A stretch of 14,001 nucleotides of DNA. Source: Prevotella sp. CAG:1058 (GTDB taxonomy: Bacteria > Bacteroidota > Bacteroidia > Bacteroidales > Bacteroidaceae). The notes under the pieces are model-generated. The model had not been told where the DNA came from. It made no database searches and saw nothing but the letters and a program-made list of their open reading frames with translations. The stretch lies in contig HF986704.1 of the NCBI GenBank assembly GCA_000433175.1, forward strand, positions 81,081-95,081, given 5' to 3'. How positions within the stretch are numbered: the stretch's first letter is position 1; every line of letters starts with the position of its first letter. A program made the translations under genes and the position numbers. Positions 6,162 through 12,589 of this stretch are shown piece by piece.

Positions 6162-6848
6162 ATGATGAAAAGGTATGCTGTCTTATTTTCATTATGCCTG
6201 TGTTGCGCATTATGCAGCGCCCAGGAGGTGAAGTCGACCGTGGCGGTGCCCGACACGGTAGGTGTAGATGTCCCTGAACTGCAGCCCGGGCTGATAGGCG
6301 CCGGCGACGCCCCAACCGGCATGTATGTCTACGACGGTTACCGCGGCGAAGCCCTTGCTGCGGCAGACTCGTTGCACCTGCCCGTGCTGAACCGTTACGG
6401 GCAGACATATATTAATATGTATCCTTACGACTGGGTGGGGTTTTACGACTGGCGGTTGCACAAGGGACTTAACGTCAGTCTTGGCGCTTCGGTGTTCGCC
6501 ACGTTTGGCGACAGTCCGTGGAAAGGCGCAGGTTTCGCCCAAAGCATCTCCGCAATGTACGCCGTGCCCATAACAAGTAAACTGTCGTTGGCCGTCGGCG
6601 GCTACATGAACAACCTTTATTGGTCGCACGACGCATACCGCGATGCGGGTTTTAATGCCGTGTTGGGGTATAAGTTCGACGAGCATTGGGAGGGTTACAT
6701 CTACGGACAGAAGTCGATGGTAAATAAGAGAATGCCCATGCCTCTTTACGACATGGGCAGGATAGGCGACCGCATTGGCGCGGCAGTGAAATATAACTTT
6801 AATCCACAGTTCAGCATACAGGTCTCCGTGGAGACCGAGAAACGGTGA
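6162..6848 (+). CDS. Exported protein of unknown function, possible outer-membrane beta-barrel
   Basis: 228 residues from the ATG at 6162 (a second ATG follows at 6165). I do not recognise the family. MMKRYAVLFSLCLCCALCSAQ is a clear Sec signal peptide with likely cleavage after CSA. After a Pro/Asp-rich linker (about 22-60), the second half has the alternating aromatic/small pattern of amphipathic beta strands, such as LNVSLGASVFATFG, LSLAVGGYMNNLYW, AVLGYKFDEHWEGYIYG and GAAVKYNFNPQFSIQVSVE, which fits a small outer-membrane barrel or periplasmic beta protein. It does not end in the usual C-terminal Phe. A TTG at 6129 in the same frame would extend it, but that extension overlaps the promoter and would precede the signal peptide. 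It is the only plus-strand gene here and ends in a strong terminator. Confidence 0.8.
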   Translation: MMKRYAVLFSLCLCCALCSAQEVKSTVAVPDTVGVDVPELQPGLIGAGDAPTGMYVYDGYRGEALAAADSLHLPVLNRYGQTYINMYPYDWVGFYDWRLHKGLNVSLGASVFATFGDSPWKGAGFAQSISAMYAVPITSKLSLAVGGYMNNLYWSHDAYRDAGFNAVLGYKFDEHWEGYIYGQKSMVNKRMPMPLYDMGRIGDRIGAAVKYNFNPQFSIQVSVETEKR

Positions 6849-6864
6849 CCGGCGGAGCAAGCCT

Positions 6865-6918
6865 TGACAACCGCCAACGCCTGATGATACCACCGGGCGT
6901 TGGTGGTTGTCAGTTTTT
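6865..6918 (+). terminator. Terminator after the exported-protein gene, overlapping the copA 3' end
   Basis: TGACAACCGCCAACGCC (6865-6881) pairs over 17 bp (one G/T wobble) with the arm at 6896-6912, around a 14-base loop, followed by G then TTTTT (6914-6918) on the plus strand. The minus-strand stop codon of the copper ATPase (6910-6912) lies inside the right arm. On the minus strand there is no T-run after the hairpin, so its role for copA is less clear. Confidence 0.8.
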
Positions 6919-8814
6919 CATCATGTTTAGCCGCAGGCTGTTGAGTACCACGCTGATGCTAGAGAAGGCCATCAGTGCGCTCGCCCACATCGGCGTTATC
7001 TGCCATTGTGCGCCGAAGATGTAAGGGACACCTGCTGCGAGCGGTATGCAGACGACGTTGTAGATGAACGCCCAGAACAGGTTTTGCTTAATCATTCCCA
7101 CCGTGGCGCGCGACAGCCGGATGGCGTCGGGTATGCGGCGTAGGTCGGTGCCCATCAGCGTTACCTGCGCCACGTCCATTGCAATGTCTGTTCCTTTGCC
7201 CATGGCTATGCTAACGTCGGCGGCGGCGAGGGCTTGCGTATCGTTGATACCGTCGCCTACCATTGCCACGTGCTTGCCTTCGGCTTGCAGCTGCCTTACC
7301 ATGTCCTCCTTGTCCTGCGGCATCACCTGGCTGCGGTAGTGCCTTATTCCGGCTTTGTCAGCCCAGTAGCGTGCGGCCTCGTCCTTGTCGCCGCTCATCA
7401 TGTACACCTCTATGCCTTCCTGTTGCAGGGCTTCCATAGCCTCGCGCGCATGCGGTTTAAGTGTTTCGCGCTCTTCAAGCGACAGGTTGTCGGCCTTTGT
7501 GAAGTCCACGTCCTTGTTGGGGGTGGTCAGCGTTCCCGTCTTGTCTATCACGAGTGCGTCAATCTTGCGTATGTCTTCAAGTGCCGCGGCGTCCTTTATC
7601 AGTATGTTCTTGCGTGCCGCCTTGCCTATGCCTACCATCAGCGCCGTGGGCGTTGCCAGGCCGAGGGCGCACGGACAGGCTATGACTAGTACCGACACTG
7701 CCGAGAGGACGGCATGGGGCAGGCTGGCGTTGCCGCCTATGGCGTACCACAATATGAACGTAACGGCCGACAGGCATAATACCGCTGGCACGAACACAAG
7801 GGCTATCTTGTCGACAACGCGCTGCACGGGGGCCTTGCTGCCCTGGGCTTCCTGCACCATCTTTATTATCTGCGCGAGCATGGTCTCGGCTCCTACTTGA
7901 CGGGCACTGAAGCGCAGGCTGCCCTGCTTGACTATTGTCCCTGCAAACACTTTGTCGCCGGCCTTTCTCTGTGCAGGCGTAGGCTCGCCCGTAATCATGC
8001 TTTCGTCAATATAGGCTTCGCCTGTCGTGACGATGCCGTCCACGGGCACTTTCTCGCCTTGTCGTATCTCAATGGTGTCGCCTTTTTCGAGGGTCGCAAT
8101 CGGTACGTCGTCCACATCGTTTCCGTTGACTACGTGTGCCGTCTTGGGCGCAAGTCCCATCAGTGCGCGGATGGCTGAGGCTGTGCCCTTCTTTGCCCTT
8201 TCCTCGAGCATACGTCCTGTCAGGACGAATGTTATTATCATTACCGACGCGTCATAGTAAGTGTGGTTTTCTATGCCGCGCGAGCCCCAGAAAGACTCTC
8301 CCCTGAAAGTGTTGAACACGCTGAACAGGAACGATATTGCCGTACTCATGGCCACGAGCGTATCCATGTTGGCCGAGCCGTGGCGCAGCTGCTTCCATGT
8401 GTTCGAGTAAAACATGTTTCCGCAATACACAATGTTGGCCAACGCTAATACGAGCATCAGTTGGTTGGCCGAATCCGTGCTGCCTGTGTCGAGCCAGTTC
8501 ATTGACAGGCTCATGGTAAGCAGCGCGAGCAGCCACGACGTTATGACTTTCCTGACAAGCCGGCGGTATGCCGTACGCTCTATTGCTTCGACCGATTCGC
8601 CCTCGTCTATGACAAGGTCGTATCCGGCTTTGATGATTTCGCTTTTCATCATTGCCGGCGTGATTACTTTCGGGTCGTATTCTATCAGGGCCGTGCGGGC
8701 GGCGAAGTTGACGCTTGCTGATTGTATGCCGTCAAGCTGGTTGAGCCTCCTTTCGACGTTGGCGGCGCATCCGGCGCACGCCATGCCTGTTACTGCTATT
8801 GTTTTTTTCTCCAT
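6910..8814 (-). CDS. copA: CopA-type copper-translocating P1B ATPase with truncated nucleotide-binding domain
   Basis: 634 residues; most CopA proteins are 720-800. Inner-membrane Cu(I) exporter. An N-terminal HMA domain carries GMACAGC (10-16, Cys13 and Cys16). Eight hydrophobic segments are expected (about 92-108, 117-135, 150-170, 188-205, 338-357, 366-392, 575-597, 608-628). The actuator-domain TGE is at 275-277, the ion-site CPC at 380-382, the phosphorylated Asp424 in DKTGTLT (424-430), and GDGIND at 520-525. Cu(I) residues Tyr585-Asn586 and MAFSS (615-619) support a P1B-1 copper pump. Odd: only about 21 residues lie between DKTGTLT and LKPHAREAM (452-460), where about 110-130 of N-domain, with the SEHP motif, are expected. 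The frame is unbroken, so it is not a frameshift. The TGDN block reads SGDK (474-477). The HMA-AraC regulator gene lies 179 bases upstream. Confidence 0.93.
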   Translation of the reverse strand: MEKKTIAVTGMACAGCAANVERRLNQLDGIQSASVNFAARTALIEYDPKVITPAMMKSEIIKAGYDLVIDEGESVEAIERTAYRRLVRKVITSWLLALLTMSLSMNWLDTGSTDSANQLMLVLALANIVYCGNMFYSNTWKQLRHGSANMDTLVAMSTAISFLFSVFNTFRGESFWGSRGIENHTYYDASVMIITFVLTGRMLEERAKKGTASAIRALMGLAPKTAHVVNGNDVDDVPIATLEKGDTIEIRQGEKVPVDGIVTTGEAYIDESMITGEPTPAQRKAGDKVFAGTIVKQGSLRFSARQVGAETMLAQIIKMVQEAQGSKAPVQRVVDKIALVFVPAVLCLSAVTFILWYAIGGNASLPHAVLSAVSVLVIACPCALGLATPTALMVGIGKAARKNILIKDAAALEDIRKIDALVIDKTGTLTTPNKDVDFTKADNLSLEERETLKPHAREAMEALQQEGIEVYMMSGDKDEAARYWADKAGIRHYRSQVMPQDKEDMVRQLQAEGKHVAMVGDGINDTQALAAADVSIAMGKGTDIAMDVAQVTLMGTDLRRIPDAIRLSRATVGMIKQNLFWAFIYNVVCIPLAAGVPYIFGAQWQITPMWASALMAFSSISVVLNSLRLNMMKN

Positions 8815-8838
8815 AACTGTCAGTTAGTTTGTTTTGTG

Positions 8839-8846
8839 CAAAAGTA
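8839..8846 (-). promoter_or_regulatory. -7 box of the copA promoter
   Basis: TACTTTTG on the minus strand matches TAnnTTTG exactly and lies 25-32 bases before the copA ATG. At the -33 position (19-21 nt upstream) there is no TTTG; the sequence there is AACAA and is overlapped by the operator repeats. A good -7 box with no -33 box is typical of an activator-dependent promoter. Confidence 0.65.
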
Positions 8847-8868
8847 CGCAAAACAATCGTCCGGCTTG

Positions 8869-8903
8869 TTATGGAATTATGGAAAAGTTTTATGAGGTTA
8901 TGG
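8869..8903. promoter_or_regulatory. Probable operator: two direct repeats 21 bp apart upstream of copA
   Basis: TTATGGAATTATGG (8869-8882) and TTATGAGGTTATGG (8890-8903) agree at 12 of 14 positions, written on the plus strand. Each contains two TTATG words 8 bp apart, and the units repeat at 21 bp, two helical turns, as in AraC I1/I2 half-sites. The array ends about 23 bp from the copA -7 box and covers the missing -33 region, where an AraC-type activator would contact RNA polymerase. The neighbouring HMA-AraC protein is the obvious candidate ligand (inference). Confidence 0.65.
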
Positions 8904-8993
8904 GTGTGTTTGTGTGGCGTGCGATGATACAGGTCCGGCAGTCTGTAAAAATTGTAGTTGCCGTCGTGTTACGTGGCGGCGTATATCCGTTTT

Positions 8994-9563
8994 TTACAGT
9001 CCGACCTTGTCTAATTGTTTAAGGCTTTTCTTGCCCGCCGCCTTGAATTGTGAAGGCGTCATGCCCGTTACGCTCTTGAACTGGGTGCTCAGGTATGCCG
9101 TGCTTGAATAGTTCATCTTCAATGCTATTTCGCTGACCGACATTTCGTCGTAAAATAAAAGTTCTTTTACACGCTCTATTTTTTGAAGTATGACATACCT
9201 CTCGATAGTCATGCCAGTGCTTTCGGAGAAGAGTTTGCTCAGCGTGCTGTAATCGGTGGCGAGCTTGCCTGACAGGTGTGTAGACAGGTTGACGTCTGAT
9301 TTGTTATCCTTATAGTGTACAAGTTCTATTATTTCGCTTTTTATCCTGTCTATGATCTGTTTCTGCTTGTCTTCAAGCAGTTCGAAACCTAAGTCGCATA
9401 GGGTAGCACGTATCTCGTCGGTTTTGTCTTTGTCTATTTCACCTTCGATATCGGCAATGCCAAGCTCAACCGATACCGGCTTCAGTCCCAGGCTTTGCAG
9501 GGCGTTTTTAACGGCGGCCTTGCACCTGTCGCAAACCATGTTTTTTATGTAAAGTGTGGTCAT
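8994..9563 (-). CDS. AraC-family transcriptional regulator with N-terminal heavy-metal-associated domain
   Basis: 189 residues. Residues 1 to about 65 form an HMA fold (TTLYIKNMVCDRC, Cys11 and Cys14 in MxCxxC; beta strands near 30-42 and 57-64). Residues about 90-175 are an AraC DNA-binding domain with both helix-turn-helix units: LATDYSTLSKLFSESTGMTI (101-120) and VSEIALKMNYSSTAYLSTQF (143-162), ending in the family signature FKSVTGMTPSQFK (162-174). There is no cupin or other ligand domain, so the metal site is presumably the sensor. It lies directly upstream of copA on the same strand, and the gap holds AraC-like direct repeats, so it probably activates copA when Cu(I) binds. Its stop codon is part of a 9-bp inverted repeat (8943-8951 / 8991-8999). 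Cu versus other soft metals cannot be settled from sequence. Confidence 0.9.
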   Translation of the reverse strand: MTTLYIKNMVCDRCKAAVKNALQSLGLKPVSVELGIADIEGEIDKDKTDEIRATLCDLGFELLEDKQKQIIDRIKSEIIELVHYKDNKSDVNLSTHLSGKLATDYSTLSKLFSESTGMTIERYVILQKIERVKELLFYDEMSVSEIALKMNYSSTAYLSTQFKSVTGMTPSQFKAAGKKSLKQLDKVGL

Positions 9564-9628
9564 GTCAAACGTTGGAGGGTGGTTGAGTCAAGGATGTGAT
9601 GATGTCTGTTGGGTTGTGGTTTCGAATA

Positions 9629-9671
9629 GCCTGCCCTTGCCAAAGTTAATAGGCTTTGGTAAAGGGCAGGC
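9629..9671 (-). terminator. Strong hairpin after the dihydrolipoamide dehydrogenase gene
   Basis: GCCTGCCCTTGCCAAAG (9629-9645) pairs with the arm at 9654-9671 over 17 positions with a single bulged base. It begins 34 bases past the lpdA stop and lies upstream of the HMA-AraC gene. No T-run follows on either strand, so termination efficiency is uncertain, but it separates the gcv and copper regions. Confidence 0.55.
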
Positions 9672-9704
9672 CGTTGCATGAGTTTTTATTGCCGTATGTC
9701 AGTT

Positions 9705-11027
9705 TTAGACTGAATCCCTTAGCAGTTCGGCTATTGTCGGATGGATGTGCGTTATGTCGTGCAGCTTCGACGCGGTGCATCCGAGCGACATCAGGGCTGC
9801 CGCCTCTTGCACTATGTCGGCAGCGTGGGCGCCGCACACGTGGCAGCCTAAGATTGTGCCGTCGTTCTTTGTGATGAGCTTTATCAGGCCATCGTCGGCC
9901 TCGTCGGCAACGGCGCGGCCATTTGCACGGAACGGAGTCTTCTTCACTGTATATTCCAGACCGGCTTCCTTGCACTGGGCTTCGGTCAGTCCTACGGCTG
10001 CTGCTTCGGGATTTGTGAATACAGCCGAAGGCATTATGTCGAGCTTTATTTCGTCATTGCGGCCAAGTATGTTGTTTACGCAGCGTATGCCTTGCATTAT
10101 TGCGGCGTGGGCGAGCATGCAGCGTCCGTTTACGTCGCCCACGGCGTAGACGTGCCCGATGTTGGTCTGCATGTTGTCGTCGACGACGATGTGTCCCCTC
10201 TCTGTTGCAATGCCTGCGGTTTCGAGACCAATGTTTTCGATGTTGGCCGCGCGTCCGGTGGCGACAAGTACTATTTCGGCAGACGTCTCTCCGGTCTTTC
10301 CTTTGTACTCATAGCAGACATTAAGGTTGTCGTTGTTCTTGGCGATGCTCTTTACAGCCGCCTGCATGACGAACTTTATGCCGCGTTTTTCCATGGCCTT
10401 TCGTACACGCTTGGATATGTCCTGGTCGTATGGAGGAAGGCACTCTTTCATGTATTCGACTACCGTTACCTCGCAGCCGAAGCTGTTGAATACAGATGCG
10501 AACTCGAGTCCTATGACTCCGGCGCCGATGATGCAAAGGCTTTGCGGCAACTTGTCCGTGGCGAGCAGCTCGGTAGACGTCATTACTCCGGGTAAGTTAA
10601 TGCCCTCGATTGGTGGCATCTTGGGGCGTGAGCCTGTTGCTATGATTATGTTTCCGGCTTGGTATTCTTCGCCGTTGGCTACTATCGTGTGGTCGTCTTT
10701 CAGTACGGCGTTGCCTCTTACGAACGTTACGCCGGTCTGTGCAAGCAGGGTTTCCACGTCTTGCCTTAACTTTGCCACTACTTCTTGCTGGCGTGCGGCT
10801 ATTTTGCCGAAGTCTACTGCCGGTCTTGTTCCGCAGATGCGTGTAGCCGCTTCAACAGCCTCGGCATCGTGGCAGAGCGCCTTTGTCGGTATGCAGCCAC
10901 AGTTAAGGCATGTTCCTCCGGTTTCGGCCTTTTCTACTATTGTAACACTCAGGCCGTGGCGCACGGCGTAAGCTGCGGTATGGTAGCCGCCTGGTCCTGC
11001 GCCGATGATTATTATATCGGATTTCAT
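9705..11027 (-). CDS. lpdA: Dihydrolipoamide dehydrogenase (E3 / L protein)
   Basis: 440 residues from the ATG at 11027. A flavoprotein that reoxidises dihydrolipoyl groups using NAD+. MKSDIIIIGAGPGG places the FAD-binding GxGxxG at residues 9-14. GGTCLNCGCIPTK (37-49) holds the redox disulfide Cys40/Cys45, with an extra Cys43 where Asn-Val/Asn-Ile variants are usual. A second dinucleotide motif, CIIGAGVIGLEFAS, is in the NAD domain. The C-terminal THIHPTIAE block carries the catalytic His429-Glu434 pair. The frame stays open upstream to an ATG at 11111, but those 28 residues read through a hairpin and precede the canonical start, so I reject them. The position after gcvPA-gcvPB suggests it serves as the L protein of glycine cleavage, although it may also serve 2-oxoacid dehydrogenases. 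Confidence 0.94.
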   Translation of the reverse strand: MKSDIIIIGAGPGGYHTAAYAVRHGLSVTIVEKAETGGTCLNCGCIPTKALCHDAEAVEAATRICGTRPAVDFGKIAARQQEVVAKLRQDVETLLAQTGVTFVRGNAVLKDDHTIVANGEEYQAGNIIIATGSRPKMPPIEGINLPGVMTSTELLATDKLPQSLCIIGAGVIGLEFASVFNSFGCEVTVVEYMKECLPPYDQDISKRVRKAMEKRGIKFVMQAAVKSIAKNNDNLNVCYEYKGKTGETSAEIVLVATGRAANIENIGLETAGIATERGHIVVDDNMQTNIGHVYAVGDVNGRCMLAHAAIMQGIRCVNNILGRNDEIKLDIMPSAVFTNPEAAAVGLTEAQCKEAGLEYTVKKTPFRANGRAVADEADDGLIKLITKNDGTILGCHVCGAHAADIVQEAAALMSLGCTASKLHDITHIHPTIAELLRDSV

Positions 11028-11066
11028 TTTTCGGAAGGTGACTTTAATTATTAATGTAAAAGACAA

Positions 11067-11103
11067 TAAGTTTATGCGGATTGGAGCTTTCCGCATAAAC
11101 TTA
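11067..11103 (-). terminator. Perfect 14-bp hairpin between gcvPB and lpdA
   Basis: TAAGTTTATGCGGA (11067-11080) and TCCGCATAAACTTA (11090-11103) form a perfect 14-bp stem with a 9-base loop, 16 bases after the gcvPB stop. On the minus strand the stem is followed by TTGTCTTTTA, an imperfect U-rich tail. It is probably a terminator or partial terminator that lowers lpdA expression relative to gcvP, or an RNA-stabilising 3' end. Confidence 0.6.
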
Positions 11104-11119
11104 CTGTACAAAAAAATGA

Positions 11120-12565
11120 TTATTTTTGGAACTTCAGGACAGGATGTTTTGCCGCCTGTACGTCGTCAACGCGTCCTATCGGGGCGTTGTGTGGCGCGCT
11201 CTTAACCACCTCTGGGTCTTCTTTTGCTTCACGCGCAATCTCACGCATAATGCTTATGAAACCGTCGATTGTGTCTTTCCCCTCCGTTTCTGTCGGTTCT
11301 ATCATCATTGCTTCGTGGAAAAGCAGCGGGAAATAGATTGTCGGGGCGTGGTAGCCGAAGTCGAGCAAGCGTTTTGCAACGTCCATTGTGGTCACTCCTG
11401 TGCTCTTGTCCTTGAGTCCGTCGAATACGAATTCATGCTTGCACAAGCCTTGTATTGGTAGTTCGTAAACGTCTTTCAGGCACTCTTTAATGTAGTTGGC
11501 GTTAAGTGTTGCCAACGGGCCTACCATCTTCATGTTCTCGCGGCCGAGTGTCAGAATGTATGCGTAAGCCTTCACTGCCACACCGAAGTTGCCGAGGAAC
11601 GCGCCAACGTGTATTGCGTCTGCACCCTCTGCGTCGATTTCATACCTGTCGCCGTTTTTCACTACCTTGGGTTTTGGCAGGAATTTTTCAAGTCCTTGCC
11701 TTACTCCTACGGGACCGCAGCCGGGGCCGCCACCTCCGTGTGGAGTCGAGAATGTCTTGTGCAGGTTGATGTGCATAACGTCGAAACCCATGTCGCCGGG
11801 GCGGCATGCTCCCAGCATAGGATTGAGGTTGGCTCCGTCGTAGTACAGCAACGCTCCGCATTCGTGTACAATTTTGGCTATTTCCGGTATTCCCGGCTCG
11901 AAGAGTCCGAGCGTGTTGGGATTGGTCATCATTATCGCAGCAATCGTGTCGTCGAGCAGTCCGCGCAGGTGTTCGATGTCGATGGTGCCGTCAGACTTAC
12001 TTTTCACCTCCACTATTTCAAGTCCGCAGACGGCTGCCGAGGCGGGGTTGGTGCCGTGTGCTGAATCTGGCACGATTACTTTAACGCGTTTGTTGTCGCC
12101 GCGGCTTTCGTGGTATGCACGGATAATCATCAGTCCGGTCAACTCGCCGTGTGCTCCTGCGAACGGATTAAGGGTAAATTCGCTCAGGCCGGTGATTGCA
12201 GACAATGATTTTTGCAGGTTGTAATAAACGGCCAGCGCGCCCTGGCATGTATTGTCAGGCTGTGCCGGATGGATGGCGGAAAATTCGGGTCTTGCCGCCA
12301 TTTCCTCGTTGATGTACGGGTTGTATTTCATCGTACAGCTGCCCAGAGGATAGAATCCGTTGTCAACTCCGAAGTTGTTGCCGCTCAGATTGGTGTAGTG
12401 GCGCACGATGGTAAGCTCGTCGCATTCGGGGAGTTCGGCGTCAGCCTCACGCTTCATTTCGGCAGGCAGATGATAATCTCCAAATATGTTTTTCGGCAAT
12501 GAATAAGCTTTTCTTCCTTCATGGGAAAGTTCGAATATCAGTTTGCCGTAAAGTTTGTTGTTCAT
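11120..12565 (-). CDS. gcvPB: Glycine dehydrogenase (decarboxylating) subunit 2, GcvPB
   Basis: 481 residues, the catalytic PLP-carrying half of the two-gene P protein. HINLHKTFSTPHGGGGPG places the PLP Schiff-base Lys at residue 270, next to the glycine-rich PHGGGGPG (275-282). FYPLGSCTMKYNP (71-83), NPFAGAHGEL (133-142), PDSAHGTNPASA (166-177) and DGANLNPMLG (243-252) are further family blocks. With GcvPA it decarboxylates glycine and passes the aminomethyl group to lipoylated GcvH. The gene follows gcvPA after 24 bases on the same strand, so the two are co-transcribed. Length and motifs are normal. Confidence 0.96.
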   Translation of the reverse strand: MNNKLYGKLIFELSHEGRKAYSLPKNIFGDYHLPAEMKREADAELPECDELTIVRHYTNLSGNNFGVDNGFYPLGSCTMKYNPYINEEMAARPEFSAIHPAQPDNTCQGALAVYYNLQKSLSAITGLSEFTLNPFAGAHGELTGLMIIRAYHESRGDNKRVKVIVPDSAHGTNPASAAVCGLEIVEVKSKSDGTIDIEHLRGLLDDTIAAIMMTNPNTLGLFEPGIPEIAKIVHECGALLYYDGANLNPMLGACRPGDMGFDVMHINLHKTFSTPHGGGGPGCGPVGVRQGLEKFLPKPKVVKNGDRYEIDAEGADAIHVGAFLGNFGVAVKAYAYILTLGRENMKMVGPLATLNANYIKECLKDVYELPIQGLCKHEFVFDGLKDKSTGVTTMDVAKRLLDFGYHAPTIYFPLLFHEAMMIEPTETEGKDTIDGFISIMREIAREAKEDPEVVKSAPHNAPIGRVDDVQAAKHPVLKFQK

Positions 12566-12589
12566 AATCCTTCTGTTTTTCCTTGGTTA

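Noticed and set aside
8943..8999. 9-bp inverted repeat (CTGTAAAAA / TTTTTACAG) with an inner GC-rich hairpin at the end of the HMA-AraC gene.
   Set aside because: The arms are AT-rich and 39 bases apart, and the inner stem has several mismatches on the minus strand; it may be a weak terminator but I cannot support it as a feature.
11028..11111. N-terminal extension of dihydrolipoamide dehydrogenase by 28 residues from an ATG at 11111.
   Set aside because: The extension reads through the perfect hairpin at 11067-11103, and the family starts at MKSDIIIIGAGPGG; the ATG at 11027 is the natural start.
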